A DNA stretch of 64,000 nt, taken from contig JASANC010000556.1 of NCBI GenBank assembly GCA_030248135.1, positions 1 through 64,000 of the forward strand. The letters run 5' to 3'. This document shows positions 1 through 11,716 of the stretch, in pieces; position 1 is the first letter of the stretch, and every line of letters starts with the position of its first letter. The notes under the pieces were generated by a model. That model saw only the letters and a list, made by a program, of their open reading frames with translations. It did no database searches and was not told the DNA's origin. This DNA comes from Theristus sp. LFF4_11 (taxonomy: Eukaryota > Nematoda > Chromadorea > Monhysterida > Xyalidae). A program made the translations under genes and the position numbers.

Positions 1-1797
1 CACTTTGTCAGTCGCGACCGGTATCGATCGTAGCTGAGAGTACAGCGCGTCTTTGACCACCTCAACATCACCGAATCGTCGATAAATGACGTCGACCGCC
101 TGCGCGTAGGTACCGTTTGACGGCGAGATACCTGAAATCGCTTCCGCAGCTTTGCCAGTCAACATGCCCTTCAAGTAAGCAAACTTTTCAACTTCGGAAA
201 TCGGCTGACGATCGACCGAAACGGAGAAAAGGTCCCAGAATTCCGCCCATCGAAGTGGGTCACCGTCATAGGTGATCGGTGGAAGTTTCGGGAGCTTCAG
301 GCACGCTGATTGCATCATCGGAGCAGGATTCGTCGTTTGCATCGGCGGGTAGACGTTGAACTGTGGTTGCTGAAAATAAGACACTCCGGGCAGGGGCCCG
401 GTTGGCAACGACACTGGCGGGTGGCCAGTTGCGATAGTGTGGGCACCAAGCATTGCGTTGCGAAACCCGTAGTTAGTAGTGGGAGCACCTTGGGACGCAG
501 GGACGTTGGTGGCTAAACTACCAGTGAGGGCACCGTAGGATACCGGGACGTTAGTAGCTAAACTACCAGTGAAGGCACCGTAGGATACCGGGACGTTAGT
601 AGCTAAACTACCAGTGAAGGCACCGGTGAGGGCACCGGGACCAGCACCGCAGGCAACGGGCATACCGACGAAAGCACCGGACGGTGACGTCCGCAGACCA
701 GGCCGGGACAGTAAAGGGCCAGACGATACACCCCCTACACCACTACTGTACGGCTGACAGCTCACTACTGTCTGCATGCTCTGTGGAGCAACCACACTTG
801 GCTGCACAAAGGCACCACAAAACTGAGAAACTGGCACAGAAACACTCAAAGAATCAGACACTGGAATCACTGAACTGGCAATTGCCTGATAGTCACTGAC
901 AGTCACCTGATTTGGCATTTCTGCCGTCAGTCCGGCGGCACCAATCATGTTTGACGATACAGTACCCGCAGCGGACGTCGTTGAGTCGCCAACACCAGAC
1001 GGCCATGAACGGTCAGCACCCAGCGCCATCGAGTCGCCAACACCAGACAGCAGCGAACGGCCAGCACCCGCCGCCATCGAGTCGCCAACACCAGACAGCA
1101 GCGAACGGTCAGCACCCGGCGCCATTGAGTCGCCAACACCAGACAGCAGCGAACGGTCAGCACCCGCCGCCATCGAGTCGCCAACACCAGACCGCAACGA
1201 AGCGCCAACACCAGAAGCCGTTGAGTCGCCAACCACGCTGACAGAACCAGTGCCCGTAGCAGCGGTGATCGGCATCGCAGCAATCGTTGTTGAACCAACA
1301 CCTTGATCGGAATCGGCCGCCGTCGGCGCTCCGCGTGATGGCTCATTGATCAACGATGGCGAATCAGCGACAGTGGTAGTCGGTGGCGCTGGAGGTGACG
1401 CAGCGGCAGAGACAGTCACCGGCGTCAGTTTGTTGTTGACTTCGAGAAGTTTCGTCTCCAGCGTGACGACGATATCCTCCCCCTGGAGGACGATTGGCAG
1501 GTAGCCGTTGGTGGCGTGCTGGTCGTAGAATGTCTCTTCGTCGGCGAAATGCTCGGGTGGCAGTTCAGAAAGCCATTTCTGCCAGTTTGTGTCGATTTGC
1601 GTCAGATGGCCGATTGACAATTTGATGCGCTGAATGTTGTTGATCAACGAATAGCGCGCATTGTGAAGTGCGGCGTCAATCTGAGCGTCAGTGTCATTTG
1701 GTCCGTGCAGTTTTGAGTAGTCTGGCAAGTTGTCCAGTTGGTTGACGAGTGCGGAACGGCGCAGCGCAGCGTTTCGTCGAAACATGCCGGACGCCAT
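1..1797 (-). CDS. BEL/Pao retrotransposon gag polyprotein, 5' part, runs off left edge
   Basis: One frame stays open for 599 codons from the ATG at 1797 to the window edge. The N-terminal third is helical and charged, as in BEL/Pao gag proteins. The middle is low complexity: a 17-residue repeat (RSLLSGVGDSM core, about five copies, roughly residues 180-270) and a 15-residue repeat (GSLATNVPVSY core, three copies, about 405-455, 45-bp DNA unit). The last ~100 residues match the Pao gag family (DUF1759): YDGDPLRWAEFWDLF, then VEKFAYLKGMLTGKAAEAI and VIYRRFGD. Protease, reverse transcriptase and integrase would lie left of the window. There is no stop in this part, so the copy may be young. This gag packages the element RNA in family members. 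Antisense ORFs over the repeats are shadows. Confidence 0.85.
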   Translation of the reverse strand, partial: MASGMFRRNAALRRSALVNQLDNLPDYSKLHGPNDTDAQIDAALHNARYSLINNIQRIKLSIGHLTQIDTNWQKWLSELPPEHFADEETFYDQHATNGYLPIVLQGEDIVVTLETKLLEVNNKLTPVTVSAAASPPAPPTTTVADSPSLINEPSRGAPTAADSDQGVGSTTIAAMPITAATGTGSVSVVGDSTASGVGASLRSGVGDSMAAGADRSLLSGVGDSMAPGADRSLLSGVGDSMAAGAGRSLLSGVGDSMALGADRSWPSGVGDSTTSAAGTVSSNMIGAAGLTAEMPNQVTVSDYQAIASSVIPVSDSLSVSVPVSQFCGAFVQPSVVAPQSMQTVVSCQPYSSGVGGVSSGPLLSRPGLRTSPSGAFVGMPVACGAGPGALTGAFTGSLATNVPVSYGAFTGSLATNVPVSYGALTGSLATNVPASQGAPTTNYGFRNAMLGAHTIATGHPPVSLPTGPLPGVSYFQQPQFNVYPPMQTTNPAPMMQSACLKLPKLPPITYDGDPLRWAEFWDLFSVSVDRQPISEVEKFAYLKGMLTGKAAEAISGISPSNGTYAQAVDVIYRRFGDVEVVKDALYSQLRSIPVATDKV

Positions 1798-2090
1798 CCT
1801 GTTGGTCGCGCGTTGCTCGTTGGGATGCCAGAATATGTGTTGATTCCTTTCAACGGTTAACGTTTTACTTGCCACTGCAACTTGAGACACAGACACATAC
1901 ACACTCATACTGAAAAAGAACAGACAAGAGCACAGGCAAAAGCATGAGCAACGATGTTGCCGAAGACACAACATAGCATCGCATCACGCAACTAGCAACA
2001 TAAATGTAACACGTAACACATAAAATGTAACACGCGTGCCACGGCACGCCAAATGCACGTGCAAAGTACGTGGGGTTCAGCACACGGAAT
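1..2090 (-). mobile_element. BEL/Pao LTR retrotransposon, left part with possible 5' LTR and primer binding site
   Basis: The gag frame fixes the class and the minus orientation. Just upstream of the gag start, at 1830 reading down, the minus strand reads TGGCATCCCAACG. It begins with TGG as tRNA primer-binding sites do, so it is a candidate. The 5' LTR would then lie at about 1835-2090 and may begin TGTGCTGAACCCC, but with no second LTR in view its edges are a guess. Confidence 0.55.
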
Positions 2091-4219
2091 TATTTGGGGA
2101 AGAAAAATGGAATTTTTGGGAAATTTGGTAACTAAAAAATATATATAAAATATTTTGTTTGTTTTTTTTTTATGCCAGGTGGGGGGAAAGGGGAAAGGGG
2201 ACAGTTTATATGGGGTTAAAGGCAAAAAAGTGAAAAAATTGAAAAATTAAAAAACTCAATTTTTGCAGTTTTTTGCTTGTACCAAGTTTTTGGTTTGGTT
2301 TTTGACAAAAATAATATTATCATGTGAAAGAGTAGCAAAAATAGTACAACTTTTGTCTCGATCACTTTTTTCTGTTTTGCTTTTTGAGTTTGTAAAATTA
2401 GCATTTTTTATAAATTGGGAAAAATACCAACTTTTTTCGACTTGGCCTCTTTCGCAAGCCTGTAGAAAACGTTGGGGTTGATTTTTTTTCAAAAACGGGC
2501 CGGAACTTTCATATTGGGACGTAACCGCACCTTTGTGCCAAAAATGAGCGAAATCGATTTTTTGCGAGGGGCAATTTGTTGTCAAAATGTACCCACTTAT
2601 AGCGGACGGTCTCTTAATAGCTTTACGCATAGGCGAGTTAAAAGCTTATTTCTGAAAAAAAAAACGTTTTTTTCTGTTTCCTGGCTATAAAAAACACGGT
2701 TACATCAAGACAAATATGATTATCGAACTTAGCGCATCGAGACAGTTCCATTGAACTTCGTCAAAAATTGAGATCTTTTCAAAAACTGTGCCAAGAGATG
2801 TGGAGGCCGGGTCGGTTTGTGCATGTGACTCGATAAGTGAACGAACATGTGCACCTGCAAGAACATGTGCATCTGCATGTGCGTTATCTTTTCTGTGTTT
2901 ATCACCTGATATCACCGACTGATTTTTCACTGAAATTCATTCGTAGTCGCCTGTAACATACACTGTGCATGCGGTTGCTAATTATATTATTTATACGGAT
3001 GATATACACATAAACTTTTAATCCAGCCGCAGTTTTATCTTTTTGACCGAAAAAGAAAATTACATTAATTTTTTTATTCTACCGGAGAAAAGGGTTTTCG
3101 AGCGTTCGCCCACCCGCGCTCTACCGTTAAATCCTAGTTTCAAAACATCTGCGGCTTCGGGGTAGCTCACTTTATAGTTTGTGCAAATGTTTGTATTGAA
3201 AACGTTTTGGCTTGCTCAGCCTTGCCAAAACTTTGAATTTCGAATTCATTGTCAGATCGATATTGTCCTATTTTCTTGTTGGTAAGCTCCCTCTTTTCTT
3301 CTGCGTATTTTTTTACCCACAGAACGGCAGAATTCGATTCAGAATTTTCCCCACCATTTTTTTTTCTTTTGCTAGAAAGCGCAATAAAAATAAAGTTTTT
3401 TTTTGGGTTCTGTCATGATTAGTTATCTTTTTTTAACTTGGCTCGCTTAAAAATTGTTACCAATCCTGGGGGATTATGTTGAATAGCATTCAAGATAAAA
3501 AGGAATTATGTTTTTAAAGCTAGGAGACTTTTGTGAATATATCTTGTTTTTTCACTGAAAAGGGTCCAACACAGTAAGTTCTTTGTGCAGTCTCTTCATG
3601 CACTGGAAGCATATAATTTCATGGCCATGGCCAAACGGTTGTTTGTAACATTTTGTCTGAAGTCTAACAAGTGTCTGGAGACAGATTTTACCAACGGACG
3701 TATTTTGCATTTGTGATGCAGCCAAATTCAAACCGAGCATCGTTAATCAAATTTTCGCTTGTCGGTTGTCTGTCATGTGCAATATCAGAATTCGAGTGGA
3801 TCATAAAATGTGGGCAGCAAAGTATAAGACGTCGATAAAAACTCTCTCAGATTTTTTGGTCGGCTTAGCATCCAGGCGACTGAAATTCTTCAGCCAAAAA
3901 CTGTTTTGGCGCATTCATGCAGTTTAATAAAAAACCGTACAGCGAGCAACGAAACTGTGCTTTCGCGAATGCATAAAAAGCCGCAAAGCTATATTGTACA
4001 TACGATGCACTTGTTGCTTGCACTAATGATGCAAACGAATTCACAAACTACGACTCAGAAGCAGCACCTCGGCTCACCAGCCAGTCAGGGCCGAAAACGC
4101 GGGGACCCCCATTGGCCCATTCAGCCAAAAAACCTGCCCGTGCACGGGCAACTACCATGTATTCCCCCTCCCCCTTTACGTCGACACGGGTACAAGACTC
4201 ACTCCCTCCTTCCCCTCCA
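2091..4219. other. No gene seen; AT-rich intergenic DNA
   Basis: Long homopolymer A and T runs and only short ORFs without family features. No tRNA, repeat array or clear inverted repeat was found here. Confidence 0.5.
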
Positions 4220-4222
4220 GTG

Positions 4223-4508
4223 GTCAGTTTTATAAAAGTGAGTAGTGTCTGAAAAGTTAGGAGTTTTACTCCAGGGTGTGCCGAAAGTTAGACCGCAACG
4301 AATCCTGGTTGAAGAATTGAACCTGGAGTTCCTTTTTGATCGAGTTTTCATATTGGTCTGATATTTTTGCCAAAATCAGCACTGAATTGTTTTATTCTGC
4401 CGGTTCACCTCCATAATTTTATTTAGAAATTGTCAAGGTGTGACTTTTGGAACGCCGTGTAGTAAAACTCCTCACTTTTCAGACACTCCTCACTTTTATA
4501 AAACTGAC
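4223..4508. mobile_element. MITE with ~56-bp terminal inverted repeats
   Basis: The left end GTCAGTTTTATAAAAGTGAG is repeated in inverse at the right end, ending at 4508. The two arms match over about 56 bp with few differences, and imperfectly further inward. The core is about 170 bp with no ORF, so this is a non-autonomous DNA element. The target duplication is not clear. Confidence 0.75.
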
Positions 4509-4825
4509 TACAGAGCCAAAACACAGGATCGCAACCGTCCTCTCTCCTCACGGTGGCGGTCAATAGATCTCACCTCTCAATTGTTCCGTAACGAGCTTTA
4601 GGGTCTGCACGGGTGTAACTTTTTTGTTTTTATTGATGTTAATGTGGGGCCGTCATGGGGTCACCAAACAGGCAGCTATTTTGCACAAAGTATGTTGACT
4701 GCTCAGTGTCTTTTCCAACAGAAATTAAGCACTATCCCTGTAATCACGCAATTTTTCTGTCTGTGTACCCCCTCCCCCACACCCTCCAAAAAATCCCCAC
4801 CAACCCCCAAGTCGAAAGGAAACTA

Positions 4826-5045
4826 TTGTCTTTTCTTTAAGACCTGCGACTCAATGCGGCTGTGGACGTAAAAGGAAACTACGACGTTTCAATCTGTATG
4901 TGGTAATTCAGAATAGCCTAAGTGACCCCGGCCTTATTTAGGGGACTCGTATCCTTTTGCCAATTTTGAATTCCCGCGTCGTACATGAGAGGAGACTGCT
5001 TACCCATCTATGGGCGCATTGAGACGCGGGACCAAAATAAAAGAC
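4826..5045 (+). mobile_element. MITE family CAATGCG, copy 1
   Basis: Member of a ~220-bp family whose ends carry GACTCAATGCG and its inverse CGCATTGAG, flanked by AAATAAAAGAT-type ends. The centre carries AATTCAGAATAGCCTAAGTG and AATTTTGAATTCCCGCGTC. Nine copies or pieces occur in this window. Confidence 0.75.
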
Positions 5046-5050
5046 TTAAA

Positions 5051-5175
5051 TTTCAATGTTTCAATCGGCAATTCAGAATAGCCTAAGTGACCCGGTACCA
5101 TTTAGGAGACTCGGTTCACTTTATCAATTTTAAATTCGCTCGTCATGCATGAAACTTTTTGCCTTGACTAAAATA
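5051..5175 (+). mobile_element. MITE family CAATGCG, copy 2 (partial)
   Basis: Directly follows copy 1 and holds the central and right part of the same element (TTCAGAATAGCCTAAGTGAC to AAAATAAAAGATC). The left terminus is missing. Confidence 0.65.
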
Positions 5176-5956
5176 AAAGATCATAAAATAGAAAACAAAG
5201 TACATTTAGATTCAATTCATGCTTTTTCATCACATGCCAATATGGTTCAGCTTGTGTGTTTTGTGCAAAAAGCTGCCCACACGCGTGAATGATAAATGAT
5301 ACTTCAATTGCTGTTGAGAGCAAATGAGCGTGGGCTCACGCTTTTTTTACTTTGAATTATTCCTTTTTATTGTCGTTGTTTTTAAACAAACGCAACATAT
5401 TTTTCAGTTAGTTTTTATTCTTCACGTCATAGAGACATTCGGTTTTCAAAACTCGTTCAAATTCTGCCCAGGAGTTTCCCTGCTATGTTTTTCAAACAAC
5501 CGAGGGTAAACGTCCAAAACGAAACACGGCGCCAGCCCAACGATTTTCAAAGGGAACGTGAATATTGTAATTGCTTTTGGCTTGCTACGCCGGGATATTT
5601 TCTCCAGCAAAAATACACAAATATGGTAATCATATCCTGATACAGCGGTATGCAGCTAGTGCAGCACAGTCGCATGGATAAAATGTGACGCTAAAAATGA
5701 ATGGACGAAAAATAAAAGTGAAAAATGGCCCCAAAAAATATAATTCATTGTCGTCTCTTGGTAATGCTGTCATACAAAACTGAATGAGAGGAGTGCATCC
5801 ATTTTCTGTATTTATTTTGCTGAAAATGCTTCGTATAAATGTTTCGAAAAAAATGAATTGAGATGCAACTTAACAGAAGATCAAAATTCTGAAAGTTTTT
5901 TGGACTGACCTGGCTGGCGACTGAAATCGAGTGGGCTGACTGGTCGTTCAACTATT
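5176..5956. other. No gene seen; AT-rich intergenic DNA
   Basis: Only short ORFs and homopolymer runs. I see no family signature on either strand. Confidence 0.45.
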
Positions 5957-6177
5957 ATCTTTTATTTACCTTCAACTCAATGCGGTTGTGGACGTGAAAG
6001 TTTAATCTTTTTCAATCAATCTAGTTTCAATCTTTATGTGGTAATTCAGAATAGCCTAAGTGACCGGGCCTTATGTAGGGGACTCGGATCCCTTTGCCAA
6101 TTTTGAATTCCCGCGTCGTGCATGAGACTGCTTACCCATCTATGCGCGCATTGAGACGCGGGACCAAAATAAAAGAT
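5957..6177 (+). mobile_element. MITE family CAATGCG, copy 3 (complete)
   Basis: Both ends present: ATCTTTTATTT at the left and AAATAAAAGAT at the right, each followed inward by the CAATGCG box. At 221 bp it is the cleanest reference copy in the window. Confidence 0.8.
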
Positions 6178-7089
6178 ATTACCATCATTGAGCAATTTGA
6201 AAACCGCTATATAAAATGATTGAAGTGATGTTCGGTGTTCTGCCTGCGGCGTTTTCCGGAGCGGTTCCGTGTCCGCCGTGGTGTCGATCCGGAAATAAAA
6301 GTACAGCCAAGAGTTATTTTGCTACTCACTTCTGATCAGTTACTTTTAGTTCCGGGACACCACGGGGACAGGACACCTCCAACAATTTCCGCCACGTATG
6401 TTTGGCGTGATACTTCATCAATGACAGTTTTCCTGGTGAAACTCTAGAAGTGCCCTGCTGCCATCATACCCGAGGAATCTCCTGAGCGAATTCAGTCCAA
6501 CAGTCTTGTCAACTTAACACCCACTCAAGTTTCTACACAGCTTGAGTACATAAGGTACATTAGGTATCATGCGTGCGTTCGCTAATTGGTCGCGTGGCGA
6601 TTTCAGATAGATTTGCGATGAGCATTTTAAAAAATTCATTAATTGCGTTTTCATCATTGCCGATAAACAATGTTTTGTCATAGTTGTATATGTTGTGTTG
6701 TACAACAACCGGATCGCATTGACAACATCTCTGGTGCACAAAAACTTATCTGCTTCTTAACTTTTAAATCGCAGTAACTTTCTAGCACAGCTAGACGTTC
6801 TCATTTTTTGGAAAGTCTAGAACTTTTCATTTCAACAAATGTGTGTATTTTTGGCAAATAAGTTCGTTTTGATCGAACATAATATAATGGAAGAAACATA
6901 ATAGGCTCGGCTCAGATAGATCTAATATACGCACTGTTGTGGCGTTGTTCTTTGAGAAAAAAGATGCGCACTGAAAAAGACCACGGAAAGTCCGAAACTT
7001 TATTGAAAAGCATTAGTTTATTTTCTATCGAATGCAGAAATGGCGTTAGTTCACTAGAAGACTGAAGCTCCTTTCGTGCAGTTTTATGT
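6178..7089. other. No gene seen between two MITEs
   Basis: Short ORFs only. The stretch 6230-6450 is richer in G and C than its surroundings but has no recognisable domain on either strand. Confidence 0.4.
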
Positions 7090-7090
7090 A

Positions 7091-7541
7091 CCGTATTACC
7101 TCTATTAAACCCCCCCCCAAAATTAAACCCCCCCAAAAAAATAACCCCCCCCCCTCGACAAGTTTCCAAATAATCCCCCCCCAAAAATAATCCCCCATGG
7201 GGGATTATTGGAAACCTGTTTGAAACACATACCCAGCGAATTCAGTGGCTGGTTGCAGTGAAAATGATGAAATTGTGCTACCAAAGGCCCCAAAGGGATG
7301 AGTTAGTGGTAATTTCATTACAAAAGGCTGTTACAAAAGGAAATCTCTGTGAAAAATAGAAGTTTCTGCGACTTCCTTCTTGCCATGTAAGGTATTTTTG
7401 CCATTTTGCCCACCCCTAAAAATGGTTTCCAAAAAAACCCCCCCCCAAAAAAAATAACCCCCCCCCAAAATAACCCCCCACCCCCAGAAGTCGCTGAAGA
7501 AATAAACCCCCATGGGGGTTTATTAGAGGTAATACGGTAGT
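7091..7541 (+). mobile_element. G-run MITE with CCGTATTACC ends, copy 1
   Basis: Begins CCGTATTACC and ends GGTAATACGG, each next to TA, which suggests a TA target duplication. Sub-terminal regions hold many C-runs of 6-10 and the palindromes CCCCCATGGGGG. The core (CCAGCGAATTCAGTGGCTGG, TTGCCATTTTGCCCACCCC) is shared with copies at 35.2 and 45.7 kb. The Gly-rich ORFs across it are artefacts of the runs. Confidence 0.85.
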
Positions 7542-7683
7542 TCGAAAAAAAGAGAAGGAATAAAAATGAGGTGAACTTGGTTTGTTTAGTTGTACTTGTA
7601 TGTCGTAACTGAGCTCATATCTAGATATTTTTTCAAGGCACAAAGGCAACCAAAAGACACCATCGACAATATTATCAGTCAGC

Positions 7684-10600
7684 ATGGACGCGACGAGCCT
7701 CCATTCCAACAACTCGCCAATTGCGCATTTCTCACTGAACGTCTCCAACAACAGCAGATCAGCCGAGTGGCCCCCACCAAGCACCATCTACACATTTGCG
7801 GCCATTTTCTCAACGATCGCCACGCTTGGCGTCACAGGCAACTTGCTGGTCATCGTTGCCATCGGTGGCGACAAGCGACTGCGTCAGTCGGTCATGAACT
7901 TGCTGCTGCTGAATTTGGCGCTCGCTGATTTGGCGAACTTGATGGCGTGCATTCCCGACTGGTCATTGGCGTTGTTCAATTCGGCGCAATGGGCATTCGG
8001 TGCTGTGTTGTGTGTTGGTGTACGCTACACGCAAGTGATCTTCTTGTTTGTGTCGATCTGCACGCAGTTGGCAGTCTGTGGAGAACGGTTCGTTTGGGGG
8101 AGGGGCTTAGATTTGTTTGAGTAGATTATGACTAAGTACATGTACATTCGTATGAACTGTTTCTTCTGTTGCCATAAACAGTAAGGCCGAATAAATAATA
8201 ATGCACTCCTTGTGTTCACAATCAAAGCAAGACCTGTTGCAGACTTGAAGTTATGTTTTTTAACCATGCCGGATTGTTTCCCAATCGTGTGTGCAAGCGA
8301 CAAAGAACGGACATGAACGGCATGAAGAGACATTTAACTTCAAAAACACGTCAAATGTGATACACAATTGGGTTTGGAACGCCCTTTTTCTTTTGTTTAA
8401 ATTTCGCGTGTCCGTACACCCTGAAAAAAGCTGCCATATTCTAGTGGCCATGCCGTACATGTGCAATGTTCGCATATAGGACGGCTGTGGCGGAACGTGT
8501 AGCGCTTTTCATTAACGACATTCAATGCGCGCACCGCATGGCATTACGCACAGTTACAGCCACCTGTATTTGATCTATTTTTTTACACTATCGACGTTTT
8601 ATCGAACACACCATACATATGTAGATACATCAGCGTTCTCAACAGGAGCTTTTTCCGGTTGTAATCCAATTTTGTGTTTATTAACTCCACCAGGTACATC
8701 GCAATCGTGCACCCAATGAAGGCTCAAATTTGGTTCACCCGCACGCGCATGGTGCTGTGCCTTGTGGCTGTTTGGTGCGGTGTCACGTTGTTCTGTTCTC
8801 CATACGCGCTGTCCGCCAAACTGAGAAATGGCTTCTGCATGACATTGATCGTGAAACAACCGTCTTATATGCGATATTTTTTGAATGCGTATAAACTGGG
8901 TAAGTTCACGGGTAAATGTGGAAAACTTTTTCGCTGATGGTCGGCGATTTCGCTGAAAGAAGATTCTCGTTCGCATGTCTTTTAGGTACCCTTTTCCATA
9001 CCATCACCTTTTTCGTCTTAAATTTGAAAACCGTTTAAGACTGCAAGTCAATGAACGCGCGGAAAAAACGCAGATATGGATGCATTGCAGAATCTCGTGC
9101 AGAAAAAAGTTATTCTGAGTTTCTGAAACTTTTTCTGCATCTGCCTCTGTATCGAATGCATGACATGCACGTTAAAAGGGTGTCCGAACAGGTCTCCAAT
9201 GTGCTGACCGTCTGGGTGTGCCGCGTGGGTCTCCCGGAATACCGCAACTGCAAGTGCCAACAACGTTCAGGCCACTTTATTTGCCACACGGCCACCCCAG
9301 CGCCCAGCGGACACCTCCTCTTGTTCGGACACCTCCGTCAGCGTGTCGACTGCGTCAATACTTGCACGCAATCTGCATCTGAATCTGCATTATTTTTCTG
9401 CGTGAACACACATTTTGAATTGAATTACAAACAAAAAAAATGTTCTTACATTTTTGTCCTCCCACAGGCGAGTGCATGTTGTTCTATTTCGTGCCGCTCA
9501 TCGTAACAGTGACGCTGTACACAATTGTATCGATGGTTCTCTGGGGCAAAAACGACAATCGTGATTTGTTTGAGGGCTCCAAGTCAGCGAACGCTGCCCA
9601 GCAGGAGACCTTGAAATCACGCAAAAACGTCGTGAAAATGCTGGTCGCGTGCGTCTGCGTGTATTTCGTTTGCTACTCGCCAATTCAGGTTTAGCCTTTT
9701 TACTTGTTACTAATAATTTTACATTTTATAAACTTGATGACTTTGTAGCGCTGATTTTGAGTATTTGAGCAAAAATGTATGGACAATTTGGTGTTTGGCT
9801 TTCAAGTAATCTTCTTGTCACGCGCTTATTCTGCTTTGCTGATGGTTAGTTGTTGCAATCAGGATTTTTCAAGAACCGAACTCTTTTATACTCTCAGGCC
9901 ATTTTCATCTGTTCCCTGTTCGGTGTTTACCCGGCCTGGTTTCGCACAATGGAAGTCAACCTTGCTCTGAACGCGATGACCATGGCCTGCTCAGCGTGCA
10001 ACCCACTGCTCTACACACTGTTTAGTCAAAAATTTCGATTTCGATTTGCGCAACTGCTCTGTTTTTGGAAGCACGAATATCGGGATCCGCCGAGTTATAA
10101 TTGCACTGCGAGGACCCACGTCGCGGGCACCACGGTCAGATCGGTCGGTGTGGTTTGCTTTGTGAATGTCACGTGCTAGTGGTCAGGGTAACCGACGTCC
10201 AATCAGAGCAGCTCACAACGCGTGCAACGTTACGTACATTTTTCTCTGGCGCAAGTTTCAGGCGAGTGCGCCGAGTGGCCCATTTCCAGGTGAGCACGTT
10301 CGAATGCAGGTGGTGCAGTGCACGTGCGACACGTGCAAGCTGCGCTCTGACTGTCGCAGATGCGAGCAACAGCGCCACAAATCGGCTGACGTTCGTCTGA
10401 GCACTGTTCAACAGGCGCACACTTTGTCAGCCAATGAGCGACGTGCCCCGCAAGTCAGCAGCACGAGCGCGTATTCGATGGGCGCAGCAGCGGAGGCAAA
10501 CGAAAATGTTCATTTGATTTTGGACGAATTGGAAAACGGTGATGATCGAACATCAGATCAAGACAGTCACACGAGGACGAAACGCTCGACTAGGATAATG

Positions 10601-10711
10601 TCTGCGAACGGACTGCAGCCGGAAGTGCAACCGTTGCTGTTGTTGAACGACGTTAGTAAATCTGATTTACAGCTTCAAAATGTCTCCGATTTAAAAACAT
10701 ATATTCTGTAA
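7684..10711 (+). CDS. Neuropeptide receptor, class A GPCR, TRH-receptor-like
   Basis: Exons 7684-8087, 8694-8899, 9468-9688, ~9806-9844, 9898-10134 and 10262-10711 give about 518 aa. The N-terminus has several N-glycosylation sites. TM1 carries GNLLVIV, TM2 NLALADL, and TM3 a conserved Cys followed by ERYIAIVHPMKAQ (ERY in place of DRY). That last block is very close to thyrotropin-releasing hormone receptors (ERYIAICHPIKAQ). TM6 has VCYSPIQVIFL, and TM7 has CNPLLYTLFSQKFR with the NPxxY motif. A Cys-rich acidic tail of about 170 residues follows. All junctions keep frame; the exon 3/4 junction is not a standard GT-AG site (see findings). It should bind a peptide at the cell surface and couple to G proteins. 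TRH-receptor assignment is from recall of the family, so another RFamide or neuromedin-type receptor is possible. Confidence 0.88.
8186..8455. mobile_element. MITE family GGCCGAATAAA, copy 1 (in GPCR intron 1)
   Basis: Left end GGCCGAATAAA and right end GCTGCCATATTCTAGTGGCC are imperfect inverse copies. It shares the inner blocks CCAATCGTGTGTGCAAG and ACCCTGAAAAAAGCTGCCAT with copies in the myosin intron, at 32.8 kb and at 36.9 kb. No ORF. Confidence 0.6.
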
Positions 10712-10747
10712 AGAAAAATGTCAGTTTTACCAATGTCAGTCAGAATC

Positions 10748-11716
10748 TTATCTAATTATACCTTGCTTATCAATTTGTAATAACGTCTTGATGATTGGAA
10801 TGATGTTTTCATGCATGTTAAAAAATTGACGAAATAGATCTTCAGATAATTTGTAAAGTTTATGGCACACCAAAATGTGTTCCAAAAGACATTCCACGCT
10901 TGCCAAAACGTTATAAATGGCCGAAGAAAGCCAACCGGTGCATATGTCATGAATCGACGTGAAATCAGTAACCAGTCCCTGACCGACCACTGATGCGATG
11001 TAAGATTTTGACGCTAACATTTCATGGACTTGGCACGCATTTTGAATACATTTTAACTTTTTTGGAGCGTGGGAAATTACAATGGTATTTTTTGGTGAAA
11101 TACAGGTACATAATGAACTCGAATAATGGAAAAAAGTGTCGAATAACATTGTACATGCACTTTTAGTGTAAAAGCTTTTAGAACCAACTTTTAGGAGAAT
11201 ATAAATAGTTTTGGATTGCATGCACGAATCCTGAATGTTTTTGTAGATTTTCATTTTGTCCCTTTTTGCCACAAACCGGCATTTTTTTCCTGGAACAAAC
11301 AGGAAACAACTTCAATTCAATCTTTTTTGCTGTTGCGTTGTATTGTTGCGCAAAATTAGCATAAGAAGCAAAAAGTGACTGGCTATTAGTGAAAGAACAG
11401 GAGAAAAGTTTTTGAAAAAGGCAAAATCCAACGTAAAAACATGACATCTTTGTTCGCTTGTTGTTGCAAGGACACCAGCAGAACAGACAAGTTTTTTGGA
11501 TTCATCCATCAAATGAACAGCTGATTTTGGTTTGCATTTTTCAACAAGTTTCTTTTCAAAGAAGATTAAAACTTTGCAGACTGTTGCAAAGTTGTTGGAA
11601 ACACTGCTGACTGGAGTAATGTGTTTCAAAGGGCAATTTAGTGCTTTGAGCGAAATAGATTTCTCATTAAGAAAACGCAGAAAAAAGACTTTGGAACCGA
11701 TTGTTGTTATGTACAT
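10748..11716 (-). other. Unrecognised ORF cluster, possible gene or decayed gene
   Basis: Two minus-strand ORFs of 174 codons (10748-11272) and 134 codons (11312-11716) lie in the same frame, separated by one stop and about 40 bp. A third ORF lies upstream (11746-12009). They predict helical, Cys-containing peptide (e.g. KKLVCSAGVLATTSEQ, ICTGWLSSAIYNVL) rather than simple sequence. I do not recognise a family. The stop between the two main ORFs could lie in a small intron or mark decay. They are long for this AT-rich setting but could still be chance. Confidence 0.25.

Noticed and set aside
912..1306. Plus-strand repeat ORFs (HQTAANGQHP and ESPTPDSSERSAP repeats)
   Set aside because: They are antisense shadows of the tandem repeats in the minus-strand gag frame, whose open frame continues through a recognised gag domain.
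6912..7787. Gly-rich and Pro-rich ORFs
   Set aside because: Produced by the G/C runs of the CCGTATTACC MITE; the same happens at 35.3 and 45.7 kb.
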